Below, piece by piece: positions 46,643 through 57,293 of a stretch of DNA of 64,000 nt. Source of the DNA: Narthecium ossifragum (Eukaryota > Streptophyta > Magnoliopsida > Dioscoreales > Nartheciaceae); the NCBI GenBank assembly GCA_963920575.1, contig OY986964.1, forward strand, positions 11,778,663-11,842,662, read 5' to 3'. Below the pieces are notes generated by a model. The model had not been told where the DNA came from, did not search any database, and saw nothing but the letters and a program-made list of their open reading frames with translations. The position numbers and the translations under genes were made by a program. Each line of letters starts with the position of its first letter. Within the stretch, counting starts at the first letter, position 1.

Positions 46643-48249
46643 TTATAAGACTTGAAAAGTGCACAAATCACCCTTATAATTTGGATTTGTTAGTCTCCGA
46701 GCAATGCGTCACTGACTACTTTTATCCTATTTCAAGTACAACAGACCCTAGCACGAGTTAGATCAAGCTTGGAGTCAAAAAGATCTCATTTGGGCAATTT
46801 CAGCATGAATGATCGATCATCACATCATGAAAAGATCGATCATTTAAGTGCATTAACTTGACAGAGAGCACCAATTCAAAGGATCGATCTTCCTTTATGG
46901 AATGATCGATCATTTATGCACGACAATAGTGACAAATAGCAAGGTTTAAAAGGATCGATCCTCCTTCATGGCATGATCGATCACCCACGAGGCGTGATCA
47001 ATAACACAAGGTAATGATCGATCATCTCCTATAGGAATAATCGATCCTTTACGGACGTAGCTAGCAATTGAAGACCAAATGATCGATCTTCATTCATTGA
47101 ATGATCGATCATTTGTTTGCCAGTGAAGAAAATCAAAGACTCAGATCTAATCTGAGTTAGGGCTTATCTTAGGCCTATAAATAGACTTTTTTGGGGGATT
47201 TTCGACAGCCTTCCATAGATGAATTTTCTTCATCTCTTAGGGTTTTCCTTAGCTTCTTTTCCACAAATTAGGTTAGATCTTGGGTGGAAGATCCATTGGT
47301 GGAGCGTGGCGACAACCTTCATCAACGGATCTCCTTCCTAAGATGAGTAATTAAACCCTAGCCTAGGGATTTCTATGATGTAATAAGGAATATTTCTAGG
47401 GTTTTCTATGGATTGGAGCATGTAAACGTAGTTTAATGGTTTGATTGGATGATTCTTACTCTCATTGTATCTATTGGTGTGATTTTAATAGTGTGGATGA
47501 ATGATTTGTTCTTATATGCTCTAGATCTAGGTCTTGAGCATGTTAGGGCTTGAGATTAGAGATTCTCATCAAAATATTCATACTAGAACCATAGATGTGA
47601 GGATTTGTTTCTCCAGGTTAAAAGTCTTGTGATGCTAGGACCATTGCACGCAATGCTAGATCCATTATGACCAATTCTTAATTCGTTATTCATCTTAATT
47701 CAAAATTAGGGATTTTGTAGTGCCAGTACCACTATGCTAGTGCTAGAACCACTAGGGTAACTGCTAATCCTTGATACATTCTATTTGGCGATCTCAATGT
47801 GTAATAACCATCTTGATTATATACCAATATCCATTATTTGATGATATCATTACCAACAAGGGATCCTAACCAGAACTTGTTGAGCGGTAGGGGTTCTAAC
47901 CATTCACCTATCGACTAGTTAAAACCATTGATGCTTAATTGAATTGCTCTTATCTTAGGAAAACCTAGTTAGTTCTTTATTACGGATTAGAAATCTCTTG
48001 GCCGTTTATCTTATTATTATTTTGAATTAGTTTAATCTTAGTTAAGAGTTGGTTAAACCCAAAAATCATTTCCTTTATCAATCTTTTGATTTAGAACTAT
48101 ACAAGGTAATTAGACTTAATATTTCTTTTCCCTGTGGAACGACTCGGACTCACTGATTGCTACCTCTAAAGTAGTTAGTTAGTAGTTTGATTATAAATTT
48201 GTAATTTTGGTCAGACTTGTTAAGTCGTGACACTTTTCAAGCGCTATCA
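46643..48249 (+). mobile_element. Athila-like solo LTR, target duplication GTTG(G/T)
   Basis: 1607 bp from TTATAAGACTTGAAAAGTGC to CAAGCGCTATCA, inside unit 4 of the tandem array. Flanks GTTGG (46638-46642) and GTTGT (48250-48254); the uninterrupted units read GTTGT. The start has T for the expected G of TG. TATA box at 47176-47184; nine exact GATCGATC motifs lie upstream. Related to the LTRs at 3012 and 14614. Confidence 0.9.
46812..47110 (+). repeat. GATCGATC palindrome cluster in solo LTR U3
   Basis: Nine exact copies, several within AATGATCGATCATT. The last (47103-47110) ends 65 bp before the TATA box. Confidence 0.9.
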
Positions 48250-48782
48250 GTTGTCGGCCATTTTTATTAAGTTGACGTGTCAACCATTGGCATCAAGCTC
48301 GTAGGTTCTGGATTTGGTTTGCGAGAGAGATTACACAGTGAAAGAGAAGACTATTTATATTTAAGCGGTAAACCGTTTGATAACTCCCGCTCAGCACGTT
48401 CTCCACTATCTTCCATCTTTCACTCTCGATGAGCCGCGTGTACCACGTTCTCCGATGTTTCCACATTTCTCCACGTCATGGTTTGATCGATGACGGTTGC
48501 ATCTGGGCGATGAGCTTTCCTTGTGTTGTCAGGTCCTAATTTTTGTCGATGATCTTTCTTAAGTTGCTATGTCATTTTGGTCGATGCTTCTTTTGTGCAC
48601 AGATCATCATCTCCCATGGCCGATGCTTCTTTTGTGCATAGATCATCATCTCCCATGGCCGATGTTTATCTTGTCTTTCTTCATTTTGGTCGATGGCTTC
48701 CTGTATATTATATAATATGATCGTCTAGTTAGATTGGAAAGATCGTCGATCATTTTTATTAAGTTGACGTGTTAACCATTGA

Positions 48783-50470
48783 TTAGTTAACTATTATTTT
48801 TACTAACAGTTTCCCTGTTTGATTCCGGTTACGTAGTTAGTGTCCAATGATTCAGATCTTTAACGTTTGAAACCCAATTAACATTTATTAACAATTTGGA
48901 CTGTTAGATGAGATTCGAATATACCTAGGCAGTTGTTTTTACAATATGAGCGAAACAAAACTCTTTTACAATATGTGCATACTACATAGTCATAGTAAAC
49001 TAATATATGTACTCAAGTCCTGTTATGTCAGCGCTGGAATGCTAGATATAGAAATCCTTTTATCTTTTAAAATACTCCATCATGTGGTAATTCTAAAAAT
49101 ATATTGAGACAACAAACTATAAAAGTTGTTTGAGATGACGTACGTACGAACGTAGATGTCCGGATAAAACTACATGCAACCAATTATAAGAGGCCAAAAA
49201 GGTGCACTGTAGAATGTAGATGCGGCGTCGTCTAATTAACGCGTGTTATGGCAGCTGCCGACCAGCTCACGAGCTTTAGGTTACGTTTGGTTGCACGTTG
49301 AAAAAAATAGAGATAAAAAAAAATGAAAGGAGAGGAGTGAAAATAAATGAAATTGGTATGATTATAGGAGTGGCAGAGGAAAAGACGTTGTCTGTGTTTA
49401 GTATATTCAAATTAAGATGAAAAAACGCAGAAATGATATTGAAGTTATTAATATACCATTGTTATATTATTTCATCGTTTTAGATCTGATGGCTATGAAA
49501 ATGATACGTATATATTTATGAGGGGTGATTTAGTAATTTAGCTTGCATTGACTAGATAGAAGGAAAAGGAAACATGATTCCTCCCAACTTCGAGAGGAAT
49601 TCGATTCCCTTTCATGACGGAAGAGCTTGGTAGAAGCGACTCCCTCTCCCGCGCTTAAATGCCAACCAAACAAGTCGGAGGGAGTCATGACTCCCTCTCC
49701 CACACTCTATCTCTCTCATGGACAAACGTTTAACGAGACGCATCCTTATTCTCCATCTTTGTTTATTCTGCATCCTGTTACGTCACACTTGGGGCAAAAT
49801 AGTGATGATTAAATATAAACAAGATATCTTGGCCAGTGATATGATTGTTCTCATCTTCTTTTTTCTTGACTTTGATGCCTTACCACTTAGCCAACCTGAA
49901 CTTGACGCCTTGATTGGCACTATAGAGGCCAATCATACCTCACATTAACTTTGTGGACATTGATGTGGAGATCCCCACCAAACTGACAAAGACGGACCCA
50001 TTTCATTTCTTCCTTTTTTTTCTTTCTTTTTTTTTAATCGCCGATATGGTGGTCCCTTCAGCCTCCATCACTACAGGAGATTTTTGTTTATTTTTCATGT
50101 GCGAAAAACAAAACAAAATTTTTTTTTGCAATGCCATGATTAATATGTTCCAAGTCATTCTTCTTCATTTCATGTTTGATGTTAGAAATTTTTAATATCA
50201 ATTATAAACGTCAATTCATTTTAGATCAGCTTAGATTTTTGCATATATACGTACTGACTAATCACGGTTTCCTCCTCAAATGGTTCTTTGAATTTATATA
50301 GCATCAGTGATCAAGATATCAAGATCATATCTATCATATATCGTCTCACACTAATTGATTGACTTAAGTCATAATAACATGATTTATATTCATATCAATG
50401 ATTTTATATCTAATTGAGAGTCTAAAAGAAATTGTTAAGTTTCTTATGATCAGATGAGATCCTACGTACG

Positions 50471-50507
<37 letters not shown>

Positions 50508-50734
50508 GGATACGTCCGGGGTGGTGAGTGGTGACCGGTGAGTTCTTGAGAGTAGAATGTCCTTGTTGGCCCTTTCAGCTATCATGCATGGGTCCCCAAT
50601 CAATAAGTAGGTTCCAGGAATTAATAATATATAGAAACGGCATCACGTGAGGCTGCTGGCTGTGACGGACGTGCGGCATGTCGCGTCAATGGGGTACCAC
50701 TTTCTAAAGTGCGATCATATATATATATATATAG
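48783..50734. other. Intergenic DNA with a possible small MITE and TA microsatellites
   Basis: A possible MITE lies at about 49272-49672 (TTACGTTTGGTTGCACG against GCCAACCAAACAAG at the other end). TA runs lie near 50468-50504 and 50716-50732. No gene recognised. Confidence 0.45.
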
Positions 50735-51805
50735 AAAAATAATCCACAGCAAACCAGTTCTCTATCTCTTAGATAGAGAAGAGATAGAGAACTGATTTGT
50801 GGACCGTCCGATGCCATCGGACAGTCATGATTAATCCCTTATCCCCTCCCCCCTATCCGGTTCCATCCCTTCCCCCCTATCCGGTTCCATCCCTTCCCCC
50901 CTATCCGGTTCCAGCCCCCCCGATCCCGTGCCCTAAGCGTCGTCGCCGCTGCCGTCCCGAGCTTCTTCCCCACCGCCTCCGGCGAGCTTCTTCGCCACCG
51001 CCTCCGACGATCTTCTTCACCATAGCCTCCGCGCGAGCTTCTTCGCCATAGCCTCCCCCGAGCCCGAGCATCTTCGCCATCGCCTCCCCCTCCCCCGAGC
51101 TTCTTCGCCACCGCCCCCCCGAGCTCGAGCTTCTTTGCCATCGCCTCCCCCGAGCCCGAGCTTCTTCGCCACCGCCTCCCCCGAGCCGAGCTTCTTCACC
51201 ACCGCCGCGCCCCGTCCACCCTCGCCGCTCCTGCCATCTCCGCCAACTTACTCCTATCCCGATCCCCATCACTGCCACCCCTATTCCGTCGATCTCCACC
51301 ACACCCTGTTTAGATTTGTGCTGTTTTGCGTAGGGCACGGGAGATGGAGGGTGGACGGTGGCGACGCTGGGAGATGGTGGAGGGTGGATGGCGGCGGTGC
51401 TTAGGAAATGAGAGATGGTGGAGGATGGACGGCGGCGACACTAAGAGCACGAGAGATCGCGATCGACGGGATGGGAGGGTGGGGAGTGGAGAAGGGGTGG
51501 GGGGGCGAGGTCGAGGGTGGACAGGGTGAGGGAGGCCGGGGCAAGGTCGTCGGCGGCGAGCTAGCGGCGATGTCGAAGAAGCTCGCCGGAGGCAGTGGCG
51601 AAGAAGCTCGGGACGGCGGCGGCGCATAGGGCACGGGATCGGGGAAGGGGGGCGCTGGAACCGGATAGGAGGGAGGGGGCTGGATGGAGGGATAAGGGAT
51701 TAAGTCAAATCTAATCATGACCGTCCGATGACCGTCCGATGCCATCGGACGGTCCACAAACCAGTTCTCTATCTAAGAGATAGAGAACTGGTTTGCTGCT
51801 GATCA

Positions 51806-51810
<5 letters not shown>
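50735..51810. mobile_element. Foldback element with palindromic subterminal repeats
   Basis: Both ends carry CAGCAAACCAGTTCTCTATC, CTCTTAGATAGAGAA, and GACCGTCCGATG(C/G)CATCGGAC in inverted orientation, giving arms of roughly 120 bp that also contain internal hairpins. The interior is GC-rich: repeats of about 27-36 bp built on GAGCTTCTTCGCCA(C/T)CGCC at 50.96-51.20 kb and their inverse at 51.57-51.62 kb. Open frames here are low-complexity. No target duplication could be fixed. Confidence 0.7.
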
Positions 51811-51847
<37 letters not shown>

Positions 51848-51974
51848 ATATAGGGGGATTTGTCCATAACCCCATTATTAATACCCTCTTCGTTCAAAAC
51901 CCAATCAAGTTTGGGAAAAACCCCACACAACATTTTATTGGGATAATAACCCGAAATCTTTTAAAAAAGATCAT

Positions 51975-52420
51975 ACTGCTCTCATCTCCTCCGTTGAGCT
52001 CATCCGCGCCATTTTTCCTCTCCGACCAATGTCTCTATCGAGCTCGCTTCCGGCGTCTCCCTCCTTCTCCGACATAGCCGCAGCCACCCGCGGCCACCGG
52101 CGGCACCTTCCCTCTCCTCGAGCTCGACGATGATGGTCGCCTCCAGCCTCCCACGTCCTCGACCACTCCGTCAAGCTCTAGAACTCCCGCCCCCTCGACC
52201 TCGCACTGCTCTCCCGCGGATCCAAGAGAGACAAGGACCTCCGGGCCGGAGTGGCATTGTGTGCGCGCGCGGCATTCCTCGACCACGTTAACGGGCTGCG
52301 GGATCTCGGCCACTATCTTCAGGAAGGATGCGGTGTCCGCGCTGACGCTGCCGAGGACCGGCGGTTTCTTCTTCAACCGGTGGCGAACCATCAAAACCCA
52401 CACCCACTCCCACTGTAGCC
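51975..52420 (+). pseudogene. Unidentified captured gene fragment
   Basis: GC-rich DNA whose plus-strand frame includes FLDHVNGLRDLGHYLQEG. It looks like a piece of a real protein gene, but I do not recognise the family. It is followed by two near-identical AT(C/A)AAAACCCACACC blocks (52.39-52.53 kb). Confidence 0.35.
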
Positions 52421-52769
52421 AAGAAATTAATGCTGATTAGACTGTGGCTCATCAAAACCCACACCACCAATCCAAAGCCTTCCCAGCAATTAATGTTGAT
52501 TAGACTGAGGCCCATCAAAACCCACACCCACTGCACCCCCCTGGCCCTGTCCCCTCCACTCTCCCATCTTCTGCATGTGCCAACTTAACATACCCTATGA
52601 CTCTACTACGGCCTATTATCATAGTTTAGAAAAGAAAAATAATTTGAAAATTTAAAAATTACATATTTAACTCCGAAAACTTTCATATACCATATGGATC
52701 TTTCAAATATTTAGTTTCTTGCAAAAATATCATTCTATTAACTTAAGTCACTAATCTAGTGTTATTTGA

Positions 52770-53645
52770 ATCCATTTTCATCGTTTTGATTCCATTTTAT
52801 CTTTCTGAATCCATTTTCATCTTTGAAAATCGATTTTCATCTTTCTAACTCCATTTTCATCTTTCTGGATCCATTTTCATCTTCATAAATCTATTTTCAT
52901 CGTTTTGGGTGCATTTTCATCTTTCTAAATCTATTTTCATCTTTCTTGATCCATTTTCATCTTTCTATGTGCATTTTCATCTTTCTCGGTTGTTTTCATA
53001 TTACATATTTATCTCCGAAAACATTCATATACCACATGGATCTTTCAAAAATTTAGTTTCTTGCAAAAATATTATTCTATTTACTTAAGTCACTAATCTA
53101 GTGTTATCTGGATCCATTTTCATCTTTCTGAATCCATTTCCATCTCTCTGGTCTATTTTCATCTCTCTGGTCCACTTTCATCTCTCTGGTCTATTTCCAT
53201 CTCTACTTTCATCTCTCTGGTCTATTTCCATCTCTACTTTCATCTCTCTGGTCTATTTTCATCTCTCTAGTCTATTTTCATCTCTACTTTCATCTCTCTG
53301 GTCTACTTTCATCTCTCTGGTCTATTTTCATCTCTACTTTAACCTCTCTGGTCTATTTTTATCTCTCTGGTCTATTTCCATCTCTATTTTCATCTCTCTG
53401 GTCTAGTCTTATCTTTCAAATCATTTTCATCGTTCTAATATATTTTCATCTTTCTCATTCATTTTCATCTCTCTGGTCTACTTTCATCTCTCTGGTCTAT
53501 TTCCATCTCTACTTTCATCTCTCTGGTCTACTTTCATCTCTATGGTCTATTTCCATCTCTACTTTCATCTCTCTGGTCTATTTTTATCTCTCTGGTCTAT
53601 TTTCATCTCTCTTGTCTAGTTTCATCTCTCTGATCTATGTTCATC
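52770..53645 (+). repeat. ~19-20-bp minisatellite (TTTTCATCTCTCTGGTCTA type)
   Basis: Around forty degenerate units; early units read CCATTTTCATCTTTCTGAAT, later ones TTTCATCTCTCTGGTCTA. Lies inside the Pack-MULE. Confidence 0.9.
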
Positions 53646-53689
53646 TTTCTAAACCCTTATAGTCTATTTTCCCACTCCCCCATCTCCAC

Positions 53690-54620
53690 GAGAGAAGCCC
53701 AACACACCCACCTCCTCGTCCTTTAGATCCAGACCTCTACAAGAGATCAATCATGGTCCTTGTCAACTCCTCATTTAAAACTTCCACTTTTCCCACTCCC
53801 CCACCTCCACGAGAGAAGCCCAGCACACCCACCTCCTCGTCCTTTAGATCCAGGCCTCCACAAGAGATCAATCATGGTCCTTGTCAACTCCTCATTTAAA
53901 GCTTCCACTTTTCCCACTCCCCCACCTCCACGAGAGGAATGCCAGGACTCCCATGTTCCTGTGAGTTTTTCTGCTGCTCAGATCCTTTCTCCCTTTTCTT
54001 TTGTTAAAGACTATGGGGTATAAACATAAAATTGGAGTTCTGGGTTTTTTTTTGTTTTTTTTTTGTGAGTGTAGATCCTTGCTCCCTTGCCTATTGGGTT
54101 TGCAGTGTTCCTTGTTCACCTTGCCACCATCCCCATCACTGGCACTGGCATCAACCCTGCCAGGAGCCTTGGAGCCTCCATCATTTTCAACAAGCACCAT
54201 GGCTGGAAGGACCAGGTACTATTACTAAATCTCCACAATTTTTTTTTTTTTAAGCTCCAATCCTTTTCTCTTCCTTGAATTGAGTTAATTAAATTCTAAG
54301 ATTTGGGTCTGCTTCTACAGTGGATTTTCTGGGTTGGACCCTTCATTGGAGCTGCTCTTGCTACCATGTATCACCAGATAGTCATCAGGGCAATCCCATT
54401 CAAGAGCAGGAGTTGAGCACAAGCACCAACCACGACCCCCCACCCCCACCACAAAAGTTCCTTCAGATTGCTATGGCTCTTTCCTGCCACTGATGCCAAG
54501 AGGAATGCCAAGGACTCCCATGTTCCTGTGAGTTTTTCTGCTGCTCAGATCCACGAGAGAAGCCCAACACACCCAACTCCTCGTCCTTTAGATCTAGGCC
54601 TCCACAAGAGATCACGGTCC
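53690..54620 (+). repeat. Shuffled partial duplications of DVR and PIP1 segments
   Basis: A block with CACGAGAGAAGCCCA and CCTCCTCGTCCTTTAGATC (the SFRSRPP start of DVR) occurs near 53693, 53809 and 54549. A block with GGAATGCCA, ACTCCCATGTTCCTGTGAG (PIP1 exon end plus splice donor) occurs near 53935 and 54500. The two are interleaved. Confidence 0.85.
53935..54415 (+). pseudogene. Captured PIP1-type aquaporin C-terminal fragment with introns
   Basis: An exon end encoding RNARDSHVPV-like sequence meets a GTGAGT donor. After an intron, [20 protein letters not shown] and [20 protein letters not shown] follow (second NPA motif), then a second intron (54215-54320), then [20 protein letters not shown] and RAIPFKSRS with stop at 54415. 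The [10 protein letters not shown] ending is that of PIP1 plasma-membrane water channels. The N-terminal half and first NPA are missing. Retained introns show DNA-level capture. Not functional as a channel. Confidence 0.9.
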
Positions 54621-54850
54621 TTGTCACAGGCTCCACCGACTACATTGGCAAGTTCATCGTCCGGGAGCTTTGCAAGCGACGATTCACTGTCATAGCCATC
54701 GCCCGCGAGCGCAGCGGCATTCGTGGCCACAACAGTAGAGAAGAGACCCTCCGAGACCTTGTTGGTGCCACCGTTGTCTTCTCCGATGTCACCTACCTTG
54801 ATACCCTCGTATCGTCCCTCGACTCGCATGGACTGCGACGGGCGATCACG
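54545..54850 (+). pseudogene. Captured divinyl chlorophyllide a 8-vinyl-reductase (DVR) fragment
   Basis: The frame encodes SFRSRPPQEITVLVTGSTDY, IGKFIVRELCKRRFTVIAIA, RERSGIRG, REETLRDLVGATVVFSDVTY: the NAD(P)-binding Rossmann start of DVR, which reduces the 8-vinyl group in chlorophyll synthesis. The family G-x-x-G-x-x-G signature reads GSTDYIG, so one glycine is replaced by Asp. The fragment ends after about 95 residues and the chloroplast transit peptide is lost. Non-functional. Confidence 0.85.
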
Positions 54851-55280
54851 ACATCTCTCTCGCCGTGAGAGAACGGCCACCGAGCCACGCAATCGAGTGG
54901 GCTCAATCGCCTTAGGCACTCGGCGTCGGTGCTTGCTCGGCGACGGCGGTGACCGGGAGCCCCGGCAGCGTCTCCAGTATGCCTCATGCGGCGCCAGAAT
55001 GGATGAGGTTGGAGGAGGATGGGAGATGGCTGGTGTTGTGGAGGTTGTAAGCCCTTGCTGGGAATGGAGGTAATGGCCGGAGAAGAGGACTTCGCCGGAC
55101 GAGTGGTGATAGCTGGAGTGATTGGTGGCTGAGAGAGGGGGGGGCATTACGGTCTTTTTTTAATTACACCAGCTAAATAAACATATCAAATGGGGTTTCC
55201 CCCTTAAAAATCAAGCTAATGGGGTTTTTTATGATAATTTTTGTTAAACTGGTGTTATCACCAATTATCCGTATAATATA

Positions 55281-55680
55281 TTATATAAGATCATGTCTAT
55301 TTTATCATACGATAAGAGAATGTCCGATCTGATATATCATACGATCGGGATAAAGCCACGTTGAAAAGAATAGTGGAGGGTGGTGGTTAGCGGATGGTTA
55401 GGAGGAAGAGTAAGGAATATAGGAGTGGTAGTTACTTGTGTCAGGTGGCACAGAAGACCACCTACTCCTATATATTCTCCTAGCTATGATATGATAATAT
55501 CATATAAATCAACAATTATTCGAGTATTTTTTTTCATCAATCGAATTGAAATAGAACTTTGTATTATTAAAGCATCACTAATCTTCAAGTCATTAAGGTG
55601 CTAATTAACTTCATAATTGAGATATAAAACTTACCATCGGTTAGCGGTTCTGAATGTTCAGTTGTTCGAAGAAGGATTAA
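55281..55680. other. Intergenic DNA
   Basis: Repeated ATATCATACGAT-type words near 55260-55345; no gene seen. Confidence 0.5.
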
Positions 55681-55686
55681 ACATTG

Positions 55687-56863
55687 GCTAAATTTCACAT
55701 TTGCTACATGTAAAATATGCTACTTATAAATTTAGTACATGAGTTTTAGATAAATACAAATTTGGTACCTCAAGTATCTTAACTTACCATCTTAGCACCT
55801 ATCGTCAGCTACCGTTCTCAGCAGTTGACGGGATTCTGCTCACGTGATATCACGTGAGCGGTTTATTTCGATTCCGGCATGTTTTTGCTGGTTTCCAGTA
55901 TCACGAACGTGGAAGGAGTTGGTCGGAGGTGGCAGGGATGTTGGATCTAGCCTTGGATTAGATCTGGGAGGTTGAAGGCGGAGGCGGTGCCGGGTTCTGA
56001 CATGAGTTCAAGCTCGGGGAGGATATCGGTGAGGAGGGGTGCTGGGTCGTCGAATCCTGCCTGGAAGGGGTCGGACGGGGGTTGCAGCGGTGAGGGGACA
56101 CCGGATCTGAGGGCGGACGACGCTGGGAGGCCGAGGGCCACCGGCTCCAGGTAGGCAGCGCTAGATCCGCTAAAGGGAACGGAGCTCAGGAGGTCCTTGG
56201 CGAGGAGGGGTGGCGGTGTCAGAACCTGACGTGAGTTCAAGCTCGGGGAGGATCTCGGCGAGGAGGGGTGTTGGGTCGTCGGATCTCGCCTGGAAGGGGT
56301 CGGAGAGGGGTCGCATCGGCGAGGGGACACCGAATCTGAGGGCGGACGGCGCTGTGAGGTCGTGGGCTACCGGCTCCAGAGAGGCGGTGCTAGATCCAGT
56401 GGAGGGGACGGAGCTTGGGAGGTCCTTCGCTAGGAGGGGTGGTCGGGCGGTGTCATGGTATTGTCGAGCGTCGTCGAAAAGGAAAGTGCTGTCGGGTGAA
56501 AGCTCCGGAGGAGAGGTAGGGAGCTTGGTGTGGCGGTCGATGGAGAGGACGGGGCATCAGGGGGTGCTGGATGTGGAGGTCTAGAGAGAGGCGGTGGTGG
56601 AGAGATGGAGAGAGATGGAGTGGTATTCAGAGATCTAAGAGAAGGAGAGGGCTTTTCCGGTGGTAACGAGAGGTGGTTGCGAGGTTGTCGGGGGTCTGGA
56701 AAAGAGCAGTTTTTCGTTAGAATTTTAACGCCGTTCGAGCTTCCGATCATATTGTGATGGTATTAATATTTGAAATAACAAATTTGTAATTATCAAAAGC
56801 TCATATACTAAATTAGTAATTAGTATATTTTATAAATACCAAATGTGAAATTTAACATTAAAA
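55687..56863. mobile_element. MULE-like non-autonomous element
   Basis: The left arm (TAAATTTCACATTTGCTA, then AATTTAGTACATGAG) and the inverse right arm (TAAATTTCACATTTGGTA, then AATTTAGTATATGAG) pair over roughly 100 bp. The interior is GC-rich. The target duplication is not clear. Confidence 0.7.
55990..56450 (-). repeat. ~229-bp tandem duplication inside the MULE-like element
   Basis: GAGTTCAAGCTCGGGGAGG occurs at 56004 and 56233, with matching downstream blocks (CTGGAAGGGGTCGG, GGGACACCG). A minus-strand frame encodes repeated LLTDILPELELMS-type sequence, probably a captured gene piece I cannot identify. Confidence 0.75.
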
Positions 56864-56869
56864 TTTTAT

Positions 56870-57290
56870 AAACAACTTGTAAGCGAGTCGACAAAGACAT
56901 ACGAAAGCGGACATCTGATTCATGCACCTGGCTTTTGCGTGTTGGACTTTTTTAGGCCCTTACCCAATAGTCATTTCAGCTAGCTACCTAGCTCCATGCA
57001 GCATTCAAATTAAGGCACCTACCCATACTGATCATCTTGGTTAGGTCGACGTCCAAAATCCAATTGCAAATTAATTAACCAAGTCCACGTGCCTCTTCTT
57101 GATATCGTCATGCATAGAGTCCTAATTTATTTCAATGATGGACACCTTCACATAATTTGTTCTGGACAACATTTGTATATACATATATTACTCCAATCAA
57201 GTACGACACAAACTACATAAACAAAGAAAGAATCCACGGGTAAAGTTATAAATAAGAACAAGGGTTGCATGAAGACAGGTGACATGCAAT
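56870..57290. other. Intergenic DNA
   Basis: No gene or clear repeat recognised. Confidence 0.6.
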
Positions 57291-57293
57291 GAG

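Larger units (their letters stand above)
44695..48782 (+). repeat. Five tandem copies of a ~495-bp repeat, the fourth split by an LTR
   Basis: Units begin (C/T)ATCAAGCTCGTAG at 44695, 45190, 45686, 46181 and 48291; spacings are 495, 496, 495 and, after removing the solo LTR and one duplication, 498 bp. Unit 5 ends near 48782. Each unit has GTTTGCGAGAGAGATTACAC, a TATTTATATTTAAGCGGTT block and two ~43-bp subrepeats with CAGATCATCATCGCCCATGG. Copies are highly similar. No ORF is conserved across units. Confidence 0.95.
51853..55271. mobile_element. Pack-MULE with PIP1 and DVR gene fragments, target duplication TATAATATA
   Basis: The 3419-bp element has 9-bp flanks TATAATATA (51844-51852, 55272-55280); these are AT-simple, so slightly less decisive than usual. 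The ends GGGGGATTTGTCCATAAC and the inverse of the right end CGGATAATTGGTGATAAC are imperfect inverted repeats, with AACCCCATTA blocks further in. No transposase is visible. Contents in order: a GC-rich unidentified fragment, a ~20-bp minisatellite, then interleaved gene fragments. Confidence 0.75.

Noticed and set aside
46643..48249. TIR DNA transposon (because of inverted ends)
   Set aside because: The ~5-bp duplication, TATA box and homology to other Athila-like LTRs fit a solo LTR better.
44695..48782. Array of tandem LTRs
   Set aside because: Units lack TG...CA ends, primer site and polypurine tract, and spacing shows direct head-to-tail repeats with no internal domains.
50839..51757. 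Multiple open frames with Gly/Ala/Arg or Pro/Ser composition
   Set aside because: Generated by short GC-rich repeats inside a foldback element.
53101..53406. Leu/Ser/Phe-rich membrane protein
   Set aside because: Translation of a 19-20-bp minisatellite.
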